Source: Paracoccaceae bacterium
GTDB taxonomy: Bacteria; Pseudomonadota; Alphaproteobacteria; Rhodobacterales; Rhodobacteraceae
Assembly: GCA_030626365.1 (NCBI GenBank)
Contig: DAOUPC010000018.1
Location: forward strand, 1 to 16,680
DNA length: 16,680 bases
Reading direction: 5' to 3'
Part shown: positions 1-8,054 of the stretch, in pieces
Position numbering within the stretch: the stretch's first letter is position 1
Layout of the letters: each line of letters begins with the position of its first letter
Translations under genes and position numbers: made by a program
Notes under the pieces: generated by a model
Told to the model about the DNA's origin: nothing
The model's database searches: none
Seen by the model: the letters and a program-made list of their open reading frames with translations, nothing else

Positions 1-657
1 GCCGCTGACCTTGCCGCCCGATTGGGTGATGGCCGTTACTTCGGTTTTTTGAAGGATATGCATGCCCATGTCAGAGCACGCCCGCGCATAGCCCCAGGCA
101 ACCGCATCATGGCGCGCGGTGCCCCCGCGTGCCTGCCACAGCGCGCCCAGCACCGGATAACGCGGCCCGTCGATGTTGATCATCGGCACCAGTTCCCTGA
201 CCCGCAGGGGTGATATGTATTCGGTCGTCACCCCCTGAAGCGCGTTGGCATGGGCGGTGCGCTGATAGCCGCGCACCTCGTGCTGGGTCTGGGCCAGCAT
301 CATCACACCGCGCGGCGAAAACATGACGTTATAGTTCAGGTCCTGCGACAGGTTTTCGTACAGGGATCGCGCCTTTTCATAGATCGCCGCCGATGGGTCC
401 TGAAGATAGTTGGAGCGGATAATCGTCGTGTTGCGCCCGGTGTTGCCGCCCCCCAGCCAGCCCTTTTCGATCACCGCCACGTTGGTGATGCCAAAGTTGC
501 GCCCCAGATAATAGGCCGTGGCCAGCCCGTGCCCCCCGGCCCCGACAATGATCACATCATAGCGCCGTTTGGGTTCGGGCGCACGCCAGGCACGTTGCCA
601 GCCGGTGTGATGGCGCAGGGCCTCGCGGGCAACGGCAAAGACGGAATAGCGTTTCAT
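1..657 (-). CDS. soxB: Sarcosine oxidase beta subunit-like FAD-dependent oxidoreductase, N-terminal part (cut by window edge)
   Basis: Reading leftwards from the ATG at 657, the frame stays open for 219 codons to the window edge, so the C-terminal part is missing. Residues about 34-44 (YDVIIVGAGGHG) form the dinucleotide-binding beta-alpha-beta fold of a DAO-type flavoprotein. They are followed by AVIEKGWLGGGNTGRN (61-76), characteristic of sarcosine oxidase beta subunits. The segment ARHDAVAWGYAR (181-192) resembles the place where covalent FMN attaches in heterotetrameric sarcosine oxidase, with H183 the candidate linking histidine (inferred from memory of the family). The enzyme oxidatively demethylates sarcosine to glycine, passing the one-carbon unit to tetrahydrofolate with partner subunits. 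Those genes (soxD, soxA, soxG) would be expected just outside the window. A GAGGG element about 10 bases upstream supports the start. A related dimethylglycine-type oxidase is less likely. Confidence 0.88.
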   Translation of the reverse strand, partial: MKRYSVFAVAREALRHHTGWQRAWRAPEPKRRYDVIIVGAGGHGLATAYYLGRNFGITNVAVIEKGWLGGGNTGRNTTIIRSNYLQDPSAAIYEKARSLYENLSQDLNYNVMFSPRGVMMLAQTQHEVRGYQRTAHANALQGVTTEYISPLRVRELVPMINIDGPRYPVLGALWQARGGTARHDAVAWGYARACSDMGMHILQKTEVTAITQSGGKVSG

Positions 658-874
658 CAGGGGCCCTCGGATCAGGATTCGCGGTTGATTGACAATACCC
701 AAGCTGATGCGCTTTGGAGCCGGAAAAAGGATACTGGCGGCGGCATTTCTTGCGCGATATGCGACATAGTGCGAAAATCACGGTCAGTTGAGCGTAAATG
801 CGCGGCTTTGCCTCTTTTTTCCGGGGCCGTGCAAGGCTAAGTCTAGGGTGAACCGGGGCAAAGCAGGGGCCACA
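658..874. promoter_or_regulatory. Divergent intergenic region between the soxB-like gene and ccmI
   Basis: These 217 bases separate two divergently transcribed genes and must hold the promoter for ccmI-ruvX and probably the one for the soxB-like gene. A TTGACA hexamer lies around 689, but I see no convincing -10 partner at normal spacing on either strand. No hairpin with a T-tract and no credible small gene were seen. An upstream in-frame ATG at 788 would extend ccmI, but the added residues look unlike the family's N-terminus. Confidence 0.4.
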
Positions 875-2173
875 ATGACATTCTGGATCGTTACGTTCGC
901 ATTGGCGCTGATGGTATCGGCGCTTTTGATACTGGTGCTGATACGCGGGGGCGGGGGTAAAACCGGGGACGGCGCGGATGGCGGATTGGCCGCTGGGGTC
1001 GAACCGGCGGCAGCCTTTGATTTGCAGGTTTACCGCGATCAGTTGCGCGATGTGGACCGGGATCTGACGCGCGGCGTGATCGGCAAGCAAGACGCCGAAA
1101 GGGTACGCATCGAAATATCACGCCGGATACTGGCCGCCGATGCCAGGGTGCAGGATGCAACGCCCCGTCAGGATCAGCCACGCGGGCCCGCATGGGTCAT
1201 GGCGGTGGTTTTGGCGGTGGTGGTGATTGCCGGCTCGGTGGTGCTTTATCGCGGGTTGGGGGCACCGGGGTACGGGGATCTAAGCCTTTCCCGGCGTATT
1301 GATCTGGCGACCCAGGCACGCGAAACCCGCCCATCCCAGGAACAGGCCGAGGCACAGTTGCCCCCGGCCCAACCCGCAGATCTGGACGACGGGTACAAGG
1401 CGCTGATCGATCAGTTGCGCGCCAAGGTGGCCAGCCATCCGGGTGATCTGCAAGGGCAGGTTCTGCTGGCCCATCACGAGGCAAAAAGCGGCGATTTTGT
1501 TGCCGCACATCGCGCCCAGGCCCAGGTTATCGCGCTGATGGGCGATACTGCGGGGGCGCGCGAACAGGCCGAATACGGCGAGTTGCTGATCGTGGCCGCC
1601 GGTGGCTATGTCTCGCCCGAGGCAGAAACCGCGCTGCGCACCGCGCTGGAGCAAGAGCCGGATCAGGGGCCGTCACGGTATTACTGGGGTCTTATGCTGG
1701 GTCAGACCGGGCGGCCTGATCTGGCCTTTCGCGTCTGGGAACGCACCCTGCGCCGGGGCCCGGCGGACGCGCCCTGGCTGGCACCGATCCGTGGCCAGAT
1801 CGAGGAAATGGCCTGGCGGGCCGGGGTTGAATATACCCTTCCGGACCCGCCATCTGTCGCCCCACCTCTGGCCCCACCTCTGGCCCCCGCTTTGGCCGGC
1901 CCATCGGCTGGTGATGTCGCAGCAGCCGCCGACATGAGCGCCGAAGACCGCCAGGCATTGATCCGCTCCATGGTCGAGCGCCTCTCGGGGCGGCTGGCCG
2001 ACGAAGGGGGCAGCCCCGCCGAATGGGCCCGCCTGATCGGTGCCCTGGGCGTGCTGGGCGATGCGACGCGCGCACAAACCATCTATGACGAGGCACAGAC
2101 CAAATTCGCAGGCAATGAAACCGCCCTGTCTGAACTGGCCAGTGCCGCAAGGCGAGCGGGCCTGACCCCGTGA
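875..2173 (+). CDS. ccmI: c-type cytochrome biogenesis protein CcmI
   Basis: This 432-residue membrane protein matches CcmI, which holds apocytochrome c in the periplasm and presents it to the CcmF/CcmH haem-ligation complex. The first membrane segment is residues 1-23. A cytoplasmic loop carries the family hallmark YRDQLRDVDRDLTRGVI (53-69) followed by the ISRRIL helix. The second membrane segment is about 107-126. A long periplasmic part with TPR-like helices follows, including SRYYWGLMLGQTGRPDLAFRVWERTL. An APPL-type proline-rich linker sits near residues 329-340. I chose the ATG at 875 because the protein then begins directly with the first membrane helix, with CAGGGG upstream. The stop overlaps the next start as GTGA, implying translational coupling to ruvX. 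Pairing with a nuclease gene is probably operon convenience, not shared function. Confidence 0.9.
   Translation: MTFWIVTFALALMVSALLILVLIRGGGGKTGDGADGGLAAGVEPAAAFDLQVYRDQLRDVDRDLTRGVIGKQDAERVRIEISRRILAADARVQDATPRQDQPRGPAWVMAVVLAVVVIAGSVVLYRGLGAPGYGDLSLSRRIDLATQARETRPSQEQAEAQLPPAQPADLDDGYKALIDQLRAKVASHPGDLQGQVLLAHHEAKSGDFVAAHRAQAQVIALMGDTAGAREQAEYGELLIVAAGGYVSPEAETALRTALEQEPDQGPSRYYWGLMLGQTGRPDLAFRVWERTLRRGPADAPWLAPIRGQIEEMAWRAGVEYTLPDPPSVAPPLAPPLAPALAGPSAGDVAAAADMSAEDRQALIRSMVERLSGRLADEGGSPAEWARLIGALGVLGDATRAQTIYDEAQTKFAGNETALSELASAARRAGLTP
1859..1894 (+). repeat. 12-bp tandem repeat encoding APPL-like units in CcmI
   Basis: Two exact copies of a 12-base unit (GCCCCACCTCTG, 1859-1870 and 1871-1882) are followed by a third, imperfect copy to 1894. 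They encode proline- and alanine-rich four-residue units that form the linker before the C-terminal domain. The period is a multiple of three, so gain or loss of copies would keep frame and only change linker length. Confidence 0.8.
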
Positions 2174-2652
2174 TCTGTGACGCCATCGAAGATTTCGCCG
2201 CCGCCTGCCCCCCCATGCAGGCGCTGGCCGGGCTTGATCTGGGCGACAAGACCATAGGGGTCGCGGTATCCGACAGTATGCGCACCGTCGCCAGCCCGCT
2301 GGAAACCATCCGGCGGCGCAAATTCACCCTTGATGCCGATCACCTGTTACAGATCATCGCCGGGCGGCGGATCGGCGGCATCATTCTGGGGTTGCCCTAT
2401 AACATGGATGGCTCGGAAGGGCCGCGCTGTCAGTCGACGCGGGCTTTTGCGCGCAACCTTTCACGCCTTAGCGACCTGCCAATCGGGTTCTGGGACGAAC
2501 GCCTTAGCACCGTCGCGGCAGAAAAGGCCCTGCTTGAGGCAGACACCAGCCGCAAACGCCGCGGCGAGGTGATTGATCATGTGGCGGCGGGCTATATCCT
2601 GCAAGGGGCACTGGACCGGATGCAGCATATGCGCGTGACAGATAAATCATGA
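2170..2652 (+). CDS. ruvX: RuvX/YqgF family nuclease (putative Holliday junction resolvase or pre-16S rRNA nuclease)
   Basis: The 160-residue product carries the RNase H-like YqgF fold. GLDLGDKTIGVAVSD (21-35) contains the first acidic residue, D23. LGLPYNMDGSEGP (73-85) is the family signature loop. FWDERLST (108-114) contributes E110. The helix EVIDHVAA supplies D136, completing an acidic triad. Family members process pre-16S rRNA or have been proposed to resolve Holliday junctions; sequence alone cannot choose. The GTG start overlaps the ccmI stop (GTGA, 2170-2173), and the stop overlaps the next gene as ATGA, so the three genes are very likely cotranscribed. Residues 1-18 precede the conserved core. 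Confidence 0.92.
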   Translation: MICDAIEDFAAACPPMQALAGLDLGDKTIGVAVSDSMRTVASPLETIRRRKFTLDADHLLQIIAGRRIGGIILGLPYNMDGSEGPRCQSTRAFARNLSRLSDLPIGFWDERLSTVAAEKALLEADTSRKRRGEVIDHVAAGYILQGALDRMQHMRVTDKS

Positions 2653-2888
2653 ACGACGACATCTGGAAACGCGACGAAATCGACTCTCCTTGTGTCAATG
2701 TCTGTGTCATCCACCCGGCCAAAGGTATCTGTACCGGCTGCTACAGAACACCCGACGAAATCGCCCGCTGGTCGAAAATGACCGCCACTGAACGGGCCGA
2801 AATCACCGCCGCCCTTTCATCCCGCGCGCCCGGTCTGACCAAACGCCGGGGCGGGCGCGCCGGACGGACCGCGCGCCTGTTGCCCTGA
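2649..2888 (+). CDS. DUF1289 family small cysteine-cluster protein
   Basis: This is a 79-residue protein with a conserved N-terminal cluster. SPCVNVC (C15, C19) and GICTGCYRT (C28, C31) give a C-x3-C-x8-C-x2-C arrangement, followed by an EIARWSKMTATERAEI helix. This matches DUF1289 (YdhL-like) proteins, thought to bind a metal or Fe-S cluster; their role is unknown. The C-terminal tail is arginine-rich and low in complexity. The ATG overlaps the ruvX stop as ATGA, placing it last in the ccmI-ruvX operon. It converges with the TauE-like gene after only 26 bases, and I see no clear intrinsic terminator between them. Confidence 0.88.
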   Translation: MNDDIWKRDEIDSPCVNVCVIHPAKGICTGCYRTPDEIARWSKMTATERAEITAALSSRAPGLTKRRGGRAGRTARLLP

Positions 2889-2914
2889 CACCTGCCCGGC
2901 GCGCAAAACCGGCG

Positions 2915-3739
2915 TTACCAGCCCATCGCCTTGCGCAGCATGTTCAGCGCCACCAGCGTCAGGAACGCCCCGAACACCCGCCTCAGCGGTTTTGGGTCCA
3001 TCGCATGGGCCAGCTTTACCCCCAGCGGCGCGGTCATCAGCGTCATGGCGATCACCACCCCAAAAGCCACCAGATTGACCGCCCCGATGGTCAGCGGCGG
3101 GCGCTGTGCGGGATCGATCGGCAGGAACAAAAAACCCAGAACCGACGGCACGGCGATGATCACCCCGAACCCGGCGGCGGTGGCCACAGCCCGGTGAATG
3201 GGCGTGTTATAAAGGCTCATCAACGGCACGCCGAAACTGCCGCCGCCGATGCCCATCAGCACCGACATGAACCCCACCAGCGGCGACATCACGGCCCGGC
3301 GCAGGCCCTTGGGCATCGCCGCGCCCAACCGCCATTCGGCCCGGCCCAGCCCCAGATAAAGACCAATCACAATGCCCACCACACCGAACAACCCCTGCAA
3401 CGTGGCCGAACGCAGAGAGGACGCCACCAGCACCCCCGCCAGCGCACCCAGCGCAATCCCCGGCCCCCAGCCGCGCAAAACATCCCAGTTCACCGCGCCC
3501 TTTTTGTTATGGCTGGAAACCGAGCGCAACGAGGTGACGATGATCGTCGCCAATGACGTCGCCAGACACATCTGCATCAACTGCGGCCCGCCATAGCCAA
3601 GCGTCTGGAACGCATAGAAAAACGCCGGCACCAGAACGATACCGCCACCAACCCCCAGCAGTCCGGCCAGCACCCCGGCAAACCCGCCGATCACCACCAA
3701 CAGCACCAACATTTGCGCCAATAGCATCATATCCGGCAT
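2915..3739 (-). CDS. Sulfite exporter TauE/SafE-family membrane permease
   Basis: The product is about 274 residues and almost entirely hydrophobic, with roughly eight membrane segments in two repeated halves. The halves carry the glycine-rich motifs GLLGVGGGIVLVP near the N-terminus and GIGGGSFGVPLMS in the middle. This is the TauE/SafE (DUF81) signature; members export or import small sulfur-containing anions such as sulfite or sulfoacetate, and the substrate here is unknown. An ATG at 3745 is in frame, but its GGGGG ribosome-binding site touches it directly. The ATG at 3739 sits about 6 bases beyond that site and is preferred. The gene lies 36 bases behind dusA on the same strand, so cotranscription is likely without an obvious functional link. 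Confidence 0.88.
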   Translation of the reverse strand: MPDMMLLAQMLVLLVVIGGFAGVLAGLLGVGGGIVLVPAFFYAFQTLGYGGPQLMQMCLATSLATIIVTSLRSVSSHNKKGAVNWDVLRGWGPGIALGALAGVLVASSLRSATLQGLFGVVGIVIGLYLGLGRAEWRLGAAMPKGLRRAVMSPLVGFMSVLMGIGGGSFGVPLMSLYNTPIHRAVATAAGFGVIIAVPSVLGFLFLPIDPAQRPPLTIGAVNLVAFGVVIAMTLMTAPLGVKLAHAMDPKPLRRVFGAFLTLVALNMLRKAMGW

Positions 3740-3775
3740 ATCCATCCCCCTAAGGTCCTGACCCTAATAACGTGC

Positions 3776-4813
3776 CTATACAGGCCCGCCCGTTTCCATT
3801 GGCTGCACCGTTTCCGCCGGCTCAACCGGCTCAACCCTGGCCAGCGCCCGCAGCACCAGATCCGGCCCCGCGTCAGCCCTGTGCGCGCCTTCGGACAACA
3901 CCCGCCGCCAGGCCCGTGCGCCGGGCCGCCCGGCAAACAGCCCCAGCATATGCCGGGTGATCTGGCCAAGCTTGCCACCCTGCATCAAATGCGCCTCGAT
4001 ATAGGGCAGCATGTCGCGCACCACATCCTCGGCCATCCGTTCGCGGCCCGTGCCAAACACCGCCACATCCGCGCGCCCCAGAATATCGGCAGGCGCATGG
4101 TACGCCGCCCGCCCGATCATCACCCCATCCAGCCCCTTGTCCAGCAATTCCACCGCCTGATCCAACGAGGTAACACCGCCATTAAGCGAGATGTGCATCG
4201 TGCCAAACAGCCCCTTCATCCGCAGCACCAGATCATGATCCAGCGGCGGAATACTGCGGTTTTCCCTGGGGCTAAGCCCCCTTAGCCAGGCCTTGCGCGC
4301 GTGGATTATCACCCGGTCACAACCCGCCGCGCTGATCCGGGCAATGAACTCTGGCAGGACCTCTTCGGGGTCCTGATCGTCCACGCCAATGCGGCACTTG
4401 ACGGTGACCTCGACGTTCACCGCCGCGCGCATTGCTGCCACGCAGTCGGCCACCAGCGCCGGTTGGGTCATCAGAACCGCGCCAAACGTGCCCGATTGCA
4501 CCCGGTCCGACGGGCACCCACAGTTTAGGTTTATCTCGTCATAGCCCGCCTCGGCCCCCATCCGGGCCGCTTGCGCCAGTTCATCCGGGTCGGAGCCGCC
4601 CAGTTGCAGGGCCACGGGGTGTTCTTGCTCGCTGTGATCCAGCAGTTGCAGCGCCCCGCCCCGCACCAGCGCCGCCGCCGTCACCATTTCAGTATAAAGC
4701 AACGCCTCGTGGCTAAGTAGCCGGTGCAGATACCGGCAATGCCGGTCTGTCCAATCCATCATCGGGGCGACGGATATCCGTGCCGCCCGCCTTATGCGTA
4801 CCCTGTCAGTCAT
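3776..4813 (-). CDS. dusA: tRNA-dihydrouridine(20/20a) synthase DusA
   Basis: This 345-residue FMN enzyme reduces uridines 20/20a in the tRNA D-loop with NADPH. SVAPMMDWTDRHCRYLHRLL (14-33) is the DusA-type start of the TIM barrel. INLNCGCPSDRV (94-105) holds the catalytic cysteine, C100 of GCPSDRV. VKCRIG, IHARKAWLRGLSPRENR and the phosphate-binding ISLNGGV/MIGRAAYHAP loops follow in order. These features separate it from DusB and DusC. The ATG at 4813 starts a protein of family-typical length; an in-frame TTG at 4849 would add 12 unconserved residues. The last about 20 residues are a low-complexity Pro/Glu/Val tail. It is probably cotranscribed with the downstream permease. Confidence 0.93.
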   Translation of the reverse strand: MTDRVRIRRAARISVAPMMDWTDRHCRYLHRLLSHEALLYTEMVTAAALVRGGALQLLDHSEQEHPVALQLGGSDPDELAQAARMGAEAGYDEINLNCGCPSDRVQSGTFGAVLMTQPALVADCVAAMRAAVNVEVTVKCRIGVDDQDPEEVLPEFIARISAAGCDRVIIHARKAWLRGLSPRENRSIPPLDHDLVLRMKGLFGTMHISLNGGVTSLDQAVELLDKGLDGVMIGRAAYHAPADILGRADVAVFGTGRERMAEDVVRDMLPYIEAHLMQGGKLGQITRHMLGLFAGRPGARAWRRVLSEGAHRADAGPDLVLRALARVEPVEPAETVQPMETGGPV

Positions 4814-4876
4814 GGCGCGCCGTATACGCGCCACACCGCCTTGTGCCAAGCGCGATCACACGATCACACCGGAATC

Positions 4877-4891
4877 CTGACCCCGGGTCAG
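4877..4891 (-). terminator. Short GC-rich palindrome overlapping the dctM stop
   Basis: A 7-bp inverted repeat (CTGACCC, one base, GGGTCAG) covers the dctM stop codon and the following bases. It could pause or partially terminate leftward transcription, but it has no U-tract and a one-base loop, so it is weak as an intrinsic terminator. Just beyond it, 4852-4867 holds two tandem copies of CGATCACA. Confidence 0.22.
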
Positions 4892-6291
4892 CCCACCAGC
4901 CTTGGCAGGTACAAAACGATCCCCGGAAATGCCACCAGCAGGCCAATGGTCACCCCGTCAGCGATGAAAAACGGTGTCACGCCACGACATACATCCTGTA
5001 CCGAAATGACGGGCAGCACGCCGGCCACCACGAAACAGTTCAGCCCGATGGGGGGGGTGATCAGGCAGAACTCGGCCATCTTGACCACCAGAATGCCAAA
5101 CCAGATCGCGCACATTGGCCCGCTCATGCCAAAGGTGGCATCCGCCGCTGACACGAATTCACCACCGTTCAGCGCCATCACCGCCGGATAGACCACCGGC
5201 AGGGTCAACAGCAGCATACCAATGGCGTCCATGAACATGCCCAGCACCGCGTACCCCAGCAGGATACAGACCAGGATCAGCATCGGGGCCATATCCAGCG
5301 ATGTGATCCAGTCGGAAAACACCCCCGGCAGGTCCGCAAAACCAAGAAAGCGCACATAGATCAGCACGCCCCAGATGATCGTAAAGATCATCACCGTCAG
5401 CTTGGCGGTTTCCAGCAGCGCCGATTTCAACTGTTCCCAGCGCATACCGCGATACACCGCCATGCAGAACACCACAAACGCCCCCAGCGCGCCGCCCTCG
5501 GTCGGGGTGCCCCAGGCGTCGCCGCCAAAGGGGTTGTAGACAAAGAAGATGATGATCACGACCACGAACACGATCGGCAAGGCGGGCGGCAGGGATTCGA
5601 ACCTTTCGCGCCAGGTGAACCCGGTAACCGGCGGGCCGACCGATTTGAATATCACCGAAATTCCGATGATCAGCCCGGCATAGACCACCGCCGAAAAAGC
5701 CCCCGGAATGAACCCCGCCAGCAACAGTTTGCCCACATCCTGTTCAACGATGATCGCATAGATCACCAGGATCGCCGACGGTGGAATAAGCGACGCCAAC
5801 GTGCCGGCGGCGGCCACGACCCCGGCGGCGAATTGTTTGTTATACCCGATCTTCAGCATCTCGGGGATGGCAATGCGGGCGAACACGGCGGCCGTGGCCA
5901 CCGACGCACCGGACACGGCGGCAAAGCCTGCCGTTGCAAACACGGTTGAAACCGCCAGCCCGCCGGGCACCCAGGCGATCCAGCGTTTGGCCGCCTCGAA
6001 CAAGGCCCGCGTCAGCCCGGCGTAATAGGCCAGATAGCCGATCAGGATGAATGTGGGGATCAGGCTAAGGGCCTGGCTTGAGACCTTGGAATGGGGCACC
6101 TGCCCGGCCACTTTGACCGACACGATCAGCGCCTTGGTGAATTTGTCCGGCGCAAAACCGAACTTGGCCCAGAAGATCAGGAAAATCCCGACCAGCCCGG
6201 CCAATGCGGCGGCAAAGGCCACCCGCATCCCCAAAAACACCATGACCAACATGCCTGCGGTGACCCAAAGGCCAATATCAATTGAGTCCAT
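4888..6291 (-). CDS. dctM: TRAP transporter large permease subunit (DctM family)
   Basis: This 467-residue protein has about a dozen hydrophobic segments and matches the DctM/TRAP large permease, which couples substrate uptake to Na+ or H+ entry. Recognisable family blocks are GLAVSTVFATAGFAAVSGASVATAAVF, AAAGTLASLIPPSAILVIYAI, and a C-terminal EFCLITPPIGLNCFVVAGV. The ATG at 6291 is preceded by AGGGA at good spacing. It starts the protein just before its first membrane helix, two bases after the dctQ stop, implying coupled translation. A longer in-frame version would add 40 glycine-rich residues unlike the family. At 467 residues it is somewhat longer than many DctM proteins. The substrate cannot be assigned. 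Confidence 0.93.
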   Translation of the reverse strand: MDSIDIGLWVTAGMLVMVFLGMRVAFAAALAGLVGIFLIFWAKFGFAPDKFTKALIVSVKVAGQVPHSKVSSQALSLIPTFILIGYLAYYAGLTRALFEAAKRWIAWVPGGLAVSTVFATAGFAAVSGASVATAAVFARIAIPEMLKIGYNKQFAAGVVAAAGTLASLIPPSAILVIYAIIVEQDVGKLLLAGFIPGAFSAVVYAGLIIGISVIFKSVGPPVTGFTWRERFESLPPALPIVFVVVIIIFFVYNPFGGDAWGTPTEGGALGAFVVFCMAVYRGMRWEQLKSALLETAKLTVMIFTIIWGVLIYVRFLGFADLPGVFSDWITSLDMAPMLILVCILLGYAVLGMFMDAIGMLLLTLPVVYPAVMALNGGEFVSAADATFGMSGPMCAIWFGILVVKMAEFCLITPPIGLNCFVVAGVLPVISVQDVCRGVTPFFIADGVTIGLLVAFPGIVLYLPRLVG

Positions 6292-6293
6292 GG

Positions 6294-6923
6294 TTATCCC
6301 TGCCCGTCCAGCTGATCGGCCTCGGCCGCCGCCTGCGCCACTATATCTTGTATCAGTGGCACCGCCACCGGGGTCGGAGAATTCAAAAGGAATGCCCTCC
6401 CATAACCCCAAATCTGCAAAACTAACCGCAGGGAAAGTACCGAAAACGCCACTGGTACCAACAATTTTGCAGGCCAGATCGGAATGCCGATGTCAATCGA
6501 ACTGTCGCGGCTCCACAGGGGGGCGGCGAAATCAAAGCTGCGACCGAAATGCGACCAGCTGCCCCAGACCAGCGCCAGCATCAGCAGAAACACCAGAATG
6601 ACCGAGATCAGTTCAGCCAGCCACAATGCGCGCCCGCGCAACCGCCCGATCACGATATCCATGCGGATATGCCCGCCGTCGCGCTGTACATACGCGATGC
6701 CCATAAAGGCCAGCAGCGGCATCACCTGTTCGATCCAGTCCACATAGCCCGGCAAGGGCGCGTTGAACAGGTTGCGCCCGCCCACCGATACCACCGCCAA
6801 CACCATCAGGCTGAACACCGCCAGCCCGCTGATCAGCGCCAGGAACCGTTCAAGGCGCAGCAATTTCAGGTCAAGGCGGCTTAGTATGCTGCCATCCTCC
6901 AGAACCGCCGAATGTCCGGCCAT
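6294..6923 (-). CDS. dctQ: TRAP transporter small permease subunit (DctQ family)
   Basis: This 209-residue protein has four predicted membrane segments at about 28-47, 63-80, 103-123 and 149-170. The block GGRNLFNAPLPGYVDWIEQVMPLLAFMGIAYVQRDGGHIRMDI is the standard DctQ signature, containing the polar turn and the conserved R..HI.MD. Small subunits scaffold the large permease and help dock the periplasmic binding protein. The ATG at 6923 follows AAGGA at about 10 bases. It lies between dctP and dctM on the same strand, completing a standard P-Q-M order. The gap to dctP carries a strong hairpin, so dctQ is probably expressed at a lower level than dctP. Confidence 0.93.
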   Translation of the reverse strand: MAGHSAVLEDGSILSRLDLKLLRLERFLALISGLAVFSLMVLAVVSVGGRNLFNAPLPGYVDWIEQVMPLLAFMGIAYVQRDGGHIRMDIVIGRLRGRALWLAELISVILVFLLMLALVWGSWSHFGRSFDFAAPLWSRDSSIDIGIPIWPAKLLVPVAFSVLSLRLVLQIWGYGRAFLLNSPTPVAVPLIQDIVAQAAAEADQLDGQG

Positions 6924-6959
6924 GGATCATGTCCTTATCGTTGAGGGGGAGTGGCAAAA

Positions 6960-6988
6960 CGGGCCGGGCACATGACGTGCCCGGCCCG
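6960..6988 (-). terminator. Intra-operon hairpin with U-tract between dctP and dctQ
   Basis: On the transcribed minus strand there is a perfect 12-bp GC-rich stem. The arms are 6977-6988 and 6960-6971, with a 5-base loop, followed directly by four T residues. It begins 13 bases past the dctP stop. This has the form of an intrinsic terminator, or of a 3'-end stabilising structure. In a P-Q-M operon it would let the abundant binding protein be made in excess while a fraction of polymerases continue into the permease genes. Confidence 0.75.
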
Positions 6989-7001
6989 GGATTTCAGGCG
7001 A

Positions 7002-8015
7002 TCAGTTGCCGCGTGTCGCTTTCAGCGTGGACATCACCAGATCATAAAGTTCCTGACCCGGCAGACCTTGTGCGGCCATGTCAGCGATCCACTTTTCACG
7101 GATCGGGTCGGCGGCGGCCTTGCGGAAATCGGCCAGGTCGGTTTCAGAGAACTCAACCTTGGTCACGCCTTTTTCGACCAGGATACCTTCCCATTTGTCC
7201 AGCAGCGCGCCGTAGTTGGCCAGATAGTGGGCGATTGCCTCGTCTACCGAACCGTCAAGGGCGGCACGTTCGCTGTCGCTCAGGGCGTCATAGGCATCAA
7301 TATTGACCACAACCGGGCAGTTCACGGTGCCGGGGTTCAGGTTTGACGTCCACCAGTCGGCGCGGTTGATCGTGCCATAGGCCAGATGTGCGTGCTGGGC
7401 AAAGGCCACCGTGTCGACAACGCCGGATTCCATGGCGTTATAGGCCTCGGTCGCGGTCACGGACGTGGGCACGGCCCCAACGGCGGCGAACGCTTTGCCG
7501 ACACCACCGGTGGCACGCACGCGCATACCGTCCATCTTGGCCAGGGTATCGCGCGGATCACCGGTGCCGACGATGTTGTATTGCGGCATTGGCGAGGTCA
7601 TCAACAGCTTGGCATTCCAACGCGCCAGATCGGCCTGAACGGCGGGGTGGCCGTAAACCGCGTGGCTGACGGCAACTTCTTCGTCCAGGGTATTCACGCC
7701 GATAAACGGCAGTTCCAGAACGGTGATGGTCGGGTTCTTGTCGCGGTGATAGCCGGCGCAGAACTGGGCCATTTCAAAGGCACCAATGGAAATCCCGTCC
7801 AGGTTTTCCTTGTTCTTGGACAGACCACCATAGCTGATGTTCAGGGTGAATTCGCCATTCGTCTTGGCACTGATCAGTTCGCCCAGCTTTTCCACATGTT
7901 CGGTAAAGGCGCGCCGTTTGCCCCAGACGGACACATTCCATTCGGTTGCGGCGGCTTCGGTGACAAAAGCAACGCTCAGCGCGGCCACTGCGGCTGCGGT
8001 CAACATCTTATTCAT
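7002..8015 (-). CDS. dctP: TRAP transporter substrate-binding protein (DctP family)
   Basis: This 337-residue secreted protein has a signal peptide, residues 1-23 (hydrophobic MLTAAAVAALSVAFV, cleavage near AAA-T). The mature fold matches DctP-type solute receptors. Blocks include LDGISIGAFEMAQF, ELPFIGVN, the conserved arginine region KMDGMRVRATGGVGKAF (160-176; R165/R167 are candidates for binding a carboxylate) and TEAYNAMESGVVDTVAF. It captures a substrate, probably an organic acid, in the periplasm for the DctQM permease. The ATG at 8015 has a strong GGGAGAG ribosome-binding site. It opens the operon, divergent from acs, which hints at carboxylate uptake. The residues do not let me name the ligand. 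Confidence 0.92.
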   Translation of the reverse strand: MNKMLTAAAVAALSVAFVTEAAATEWNVSVWGKRRAFTEHVEKLGELISAKTNGEFTLNISYGGLSKNKENLDGISIGAFEMAQFCAGYHRDKNPTITVLELPFIGVNTLDEEVAVSHAVYGHPAVQADLARWNAKLLMTSPMPQYNIVGTGDPRDTLAKMDGMRVRATGGVGKAFAAVGAVPTSVTATEAYNAMESGVVDTVAFAQHAHLAYGTINRADWWTSNLNPGTVNCPVVVNIDAYDALSDSERAALDGSVDEAIAHYLANYGALLDKWEGILVEKGVTKVEFSETDLADFRKAAADPIREKWIADMAAQGLPGQELYDLVMSTLKATRGN

Positions 8016-8054
8016 TAATTTCTCTCCCATTCGTGCGGCCCGCTCAGTTGGCCC

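Noticed and set aside
250..840. A 196-codon plus-strand frame opposite the soxB-like gene
   Set aside because: It is a shadow of the conserved flavoprotein gene on the other strand and ends in the divergent promoter region.
788..874. N-terminal extension of ccmI from an upstream ATG at 788
   Set aside because: The additional 29 residues are basic and unconserved and would put the first membrane helix in an unusual place. The ATG at 875 has a purine-rich site and a family-typical start.
1692..2327. Several overlapping antisense frames opposite the 3' end of ccmI and the start of ruvX
   Set aside because: They overlap well-supported coupled genes. The translations are Arg/Pro/Gly-rich and have no domain.
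6292..6411. A 40-residue extension of dctM into dctQ
   Set aside because: It would overlap dctQ by over 100 bases and add Gly-rich non-conserved residues, while the ATG at 6291 has a proper ribosome-binding site.
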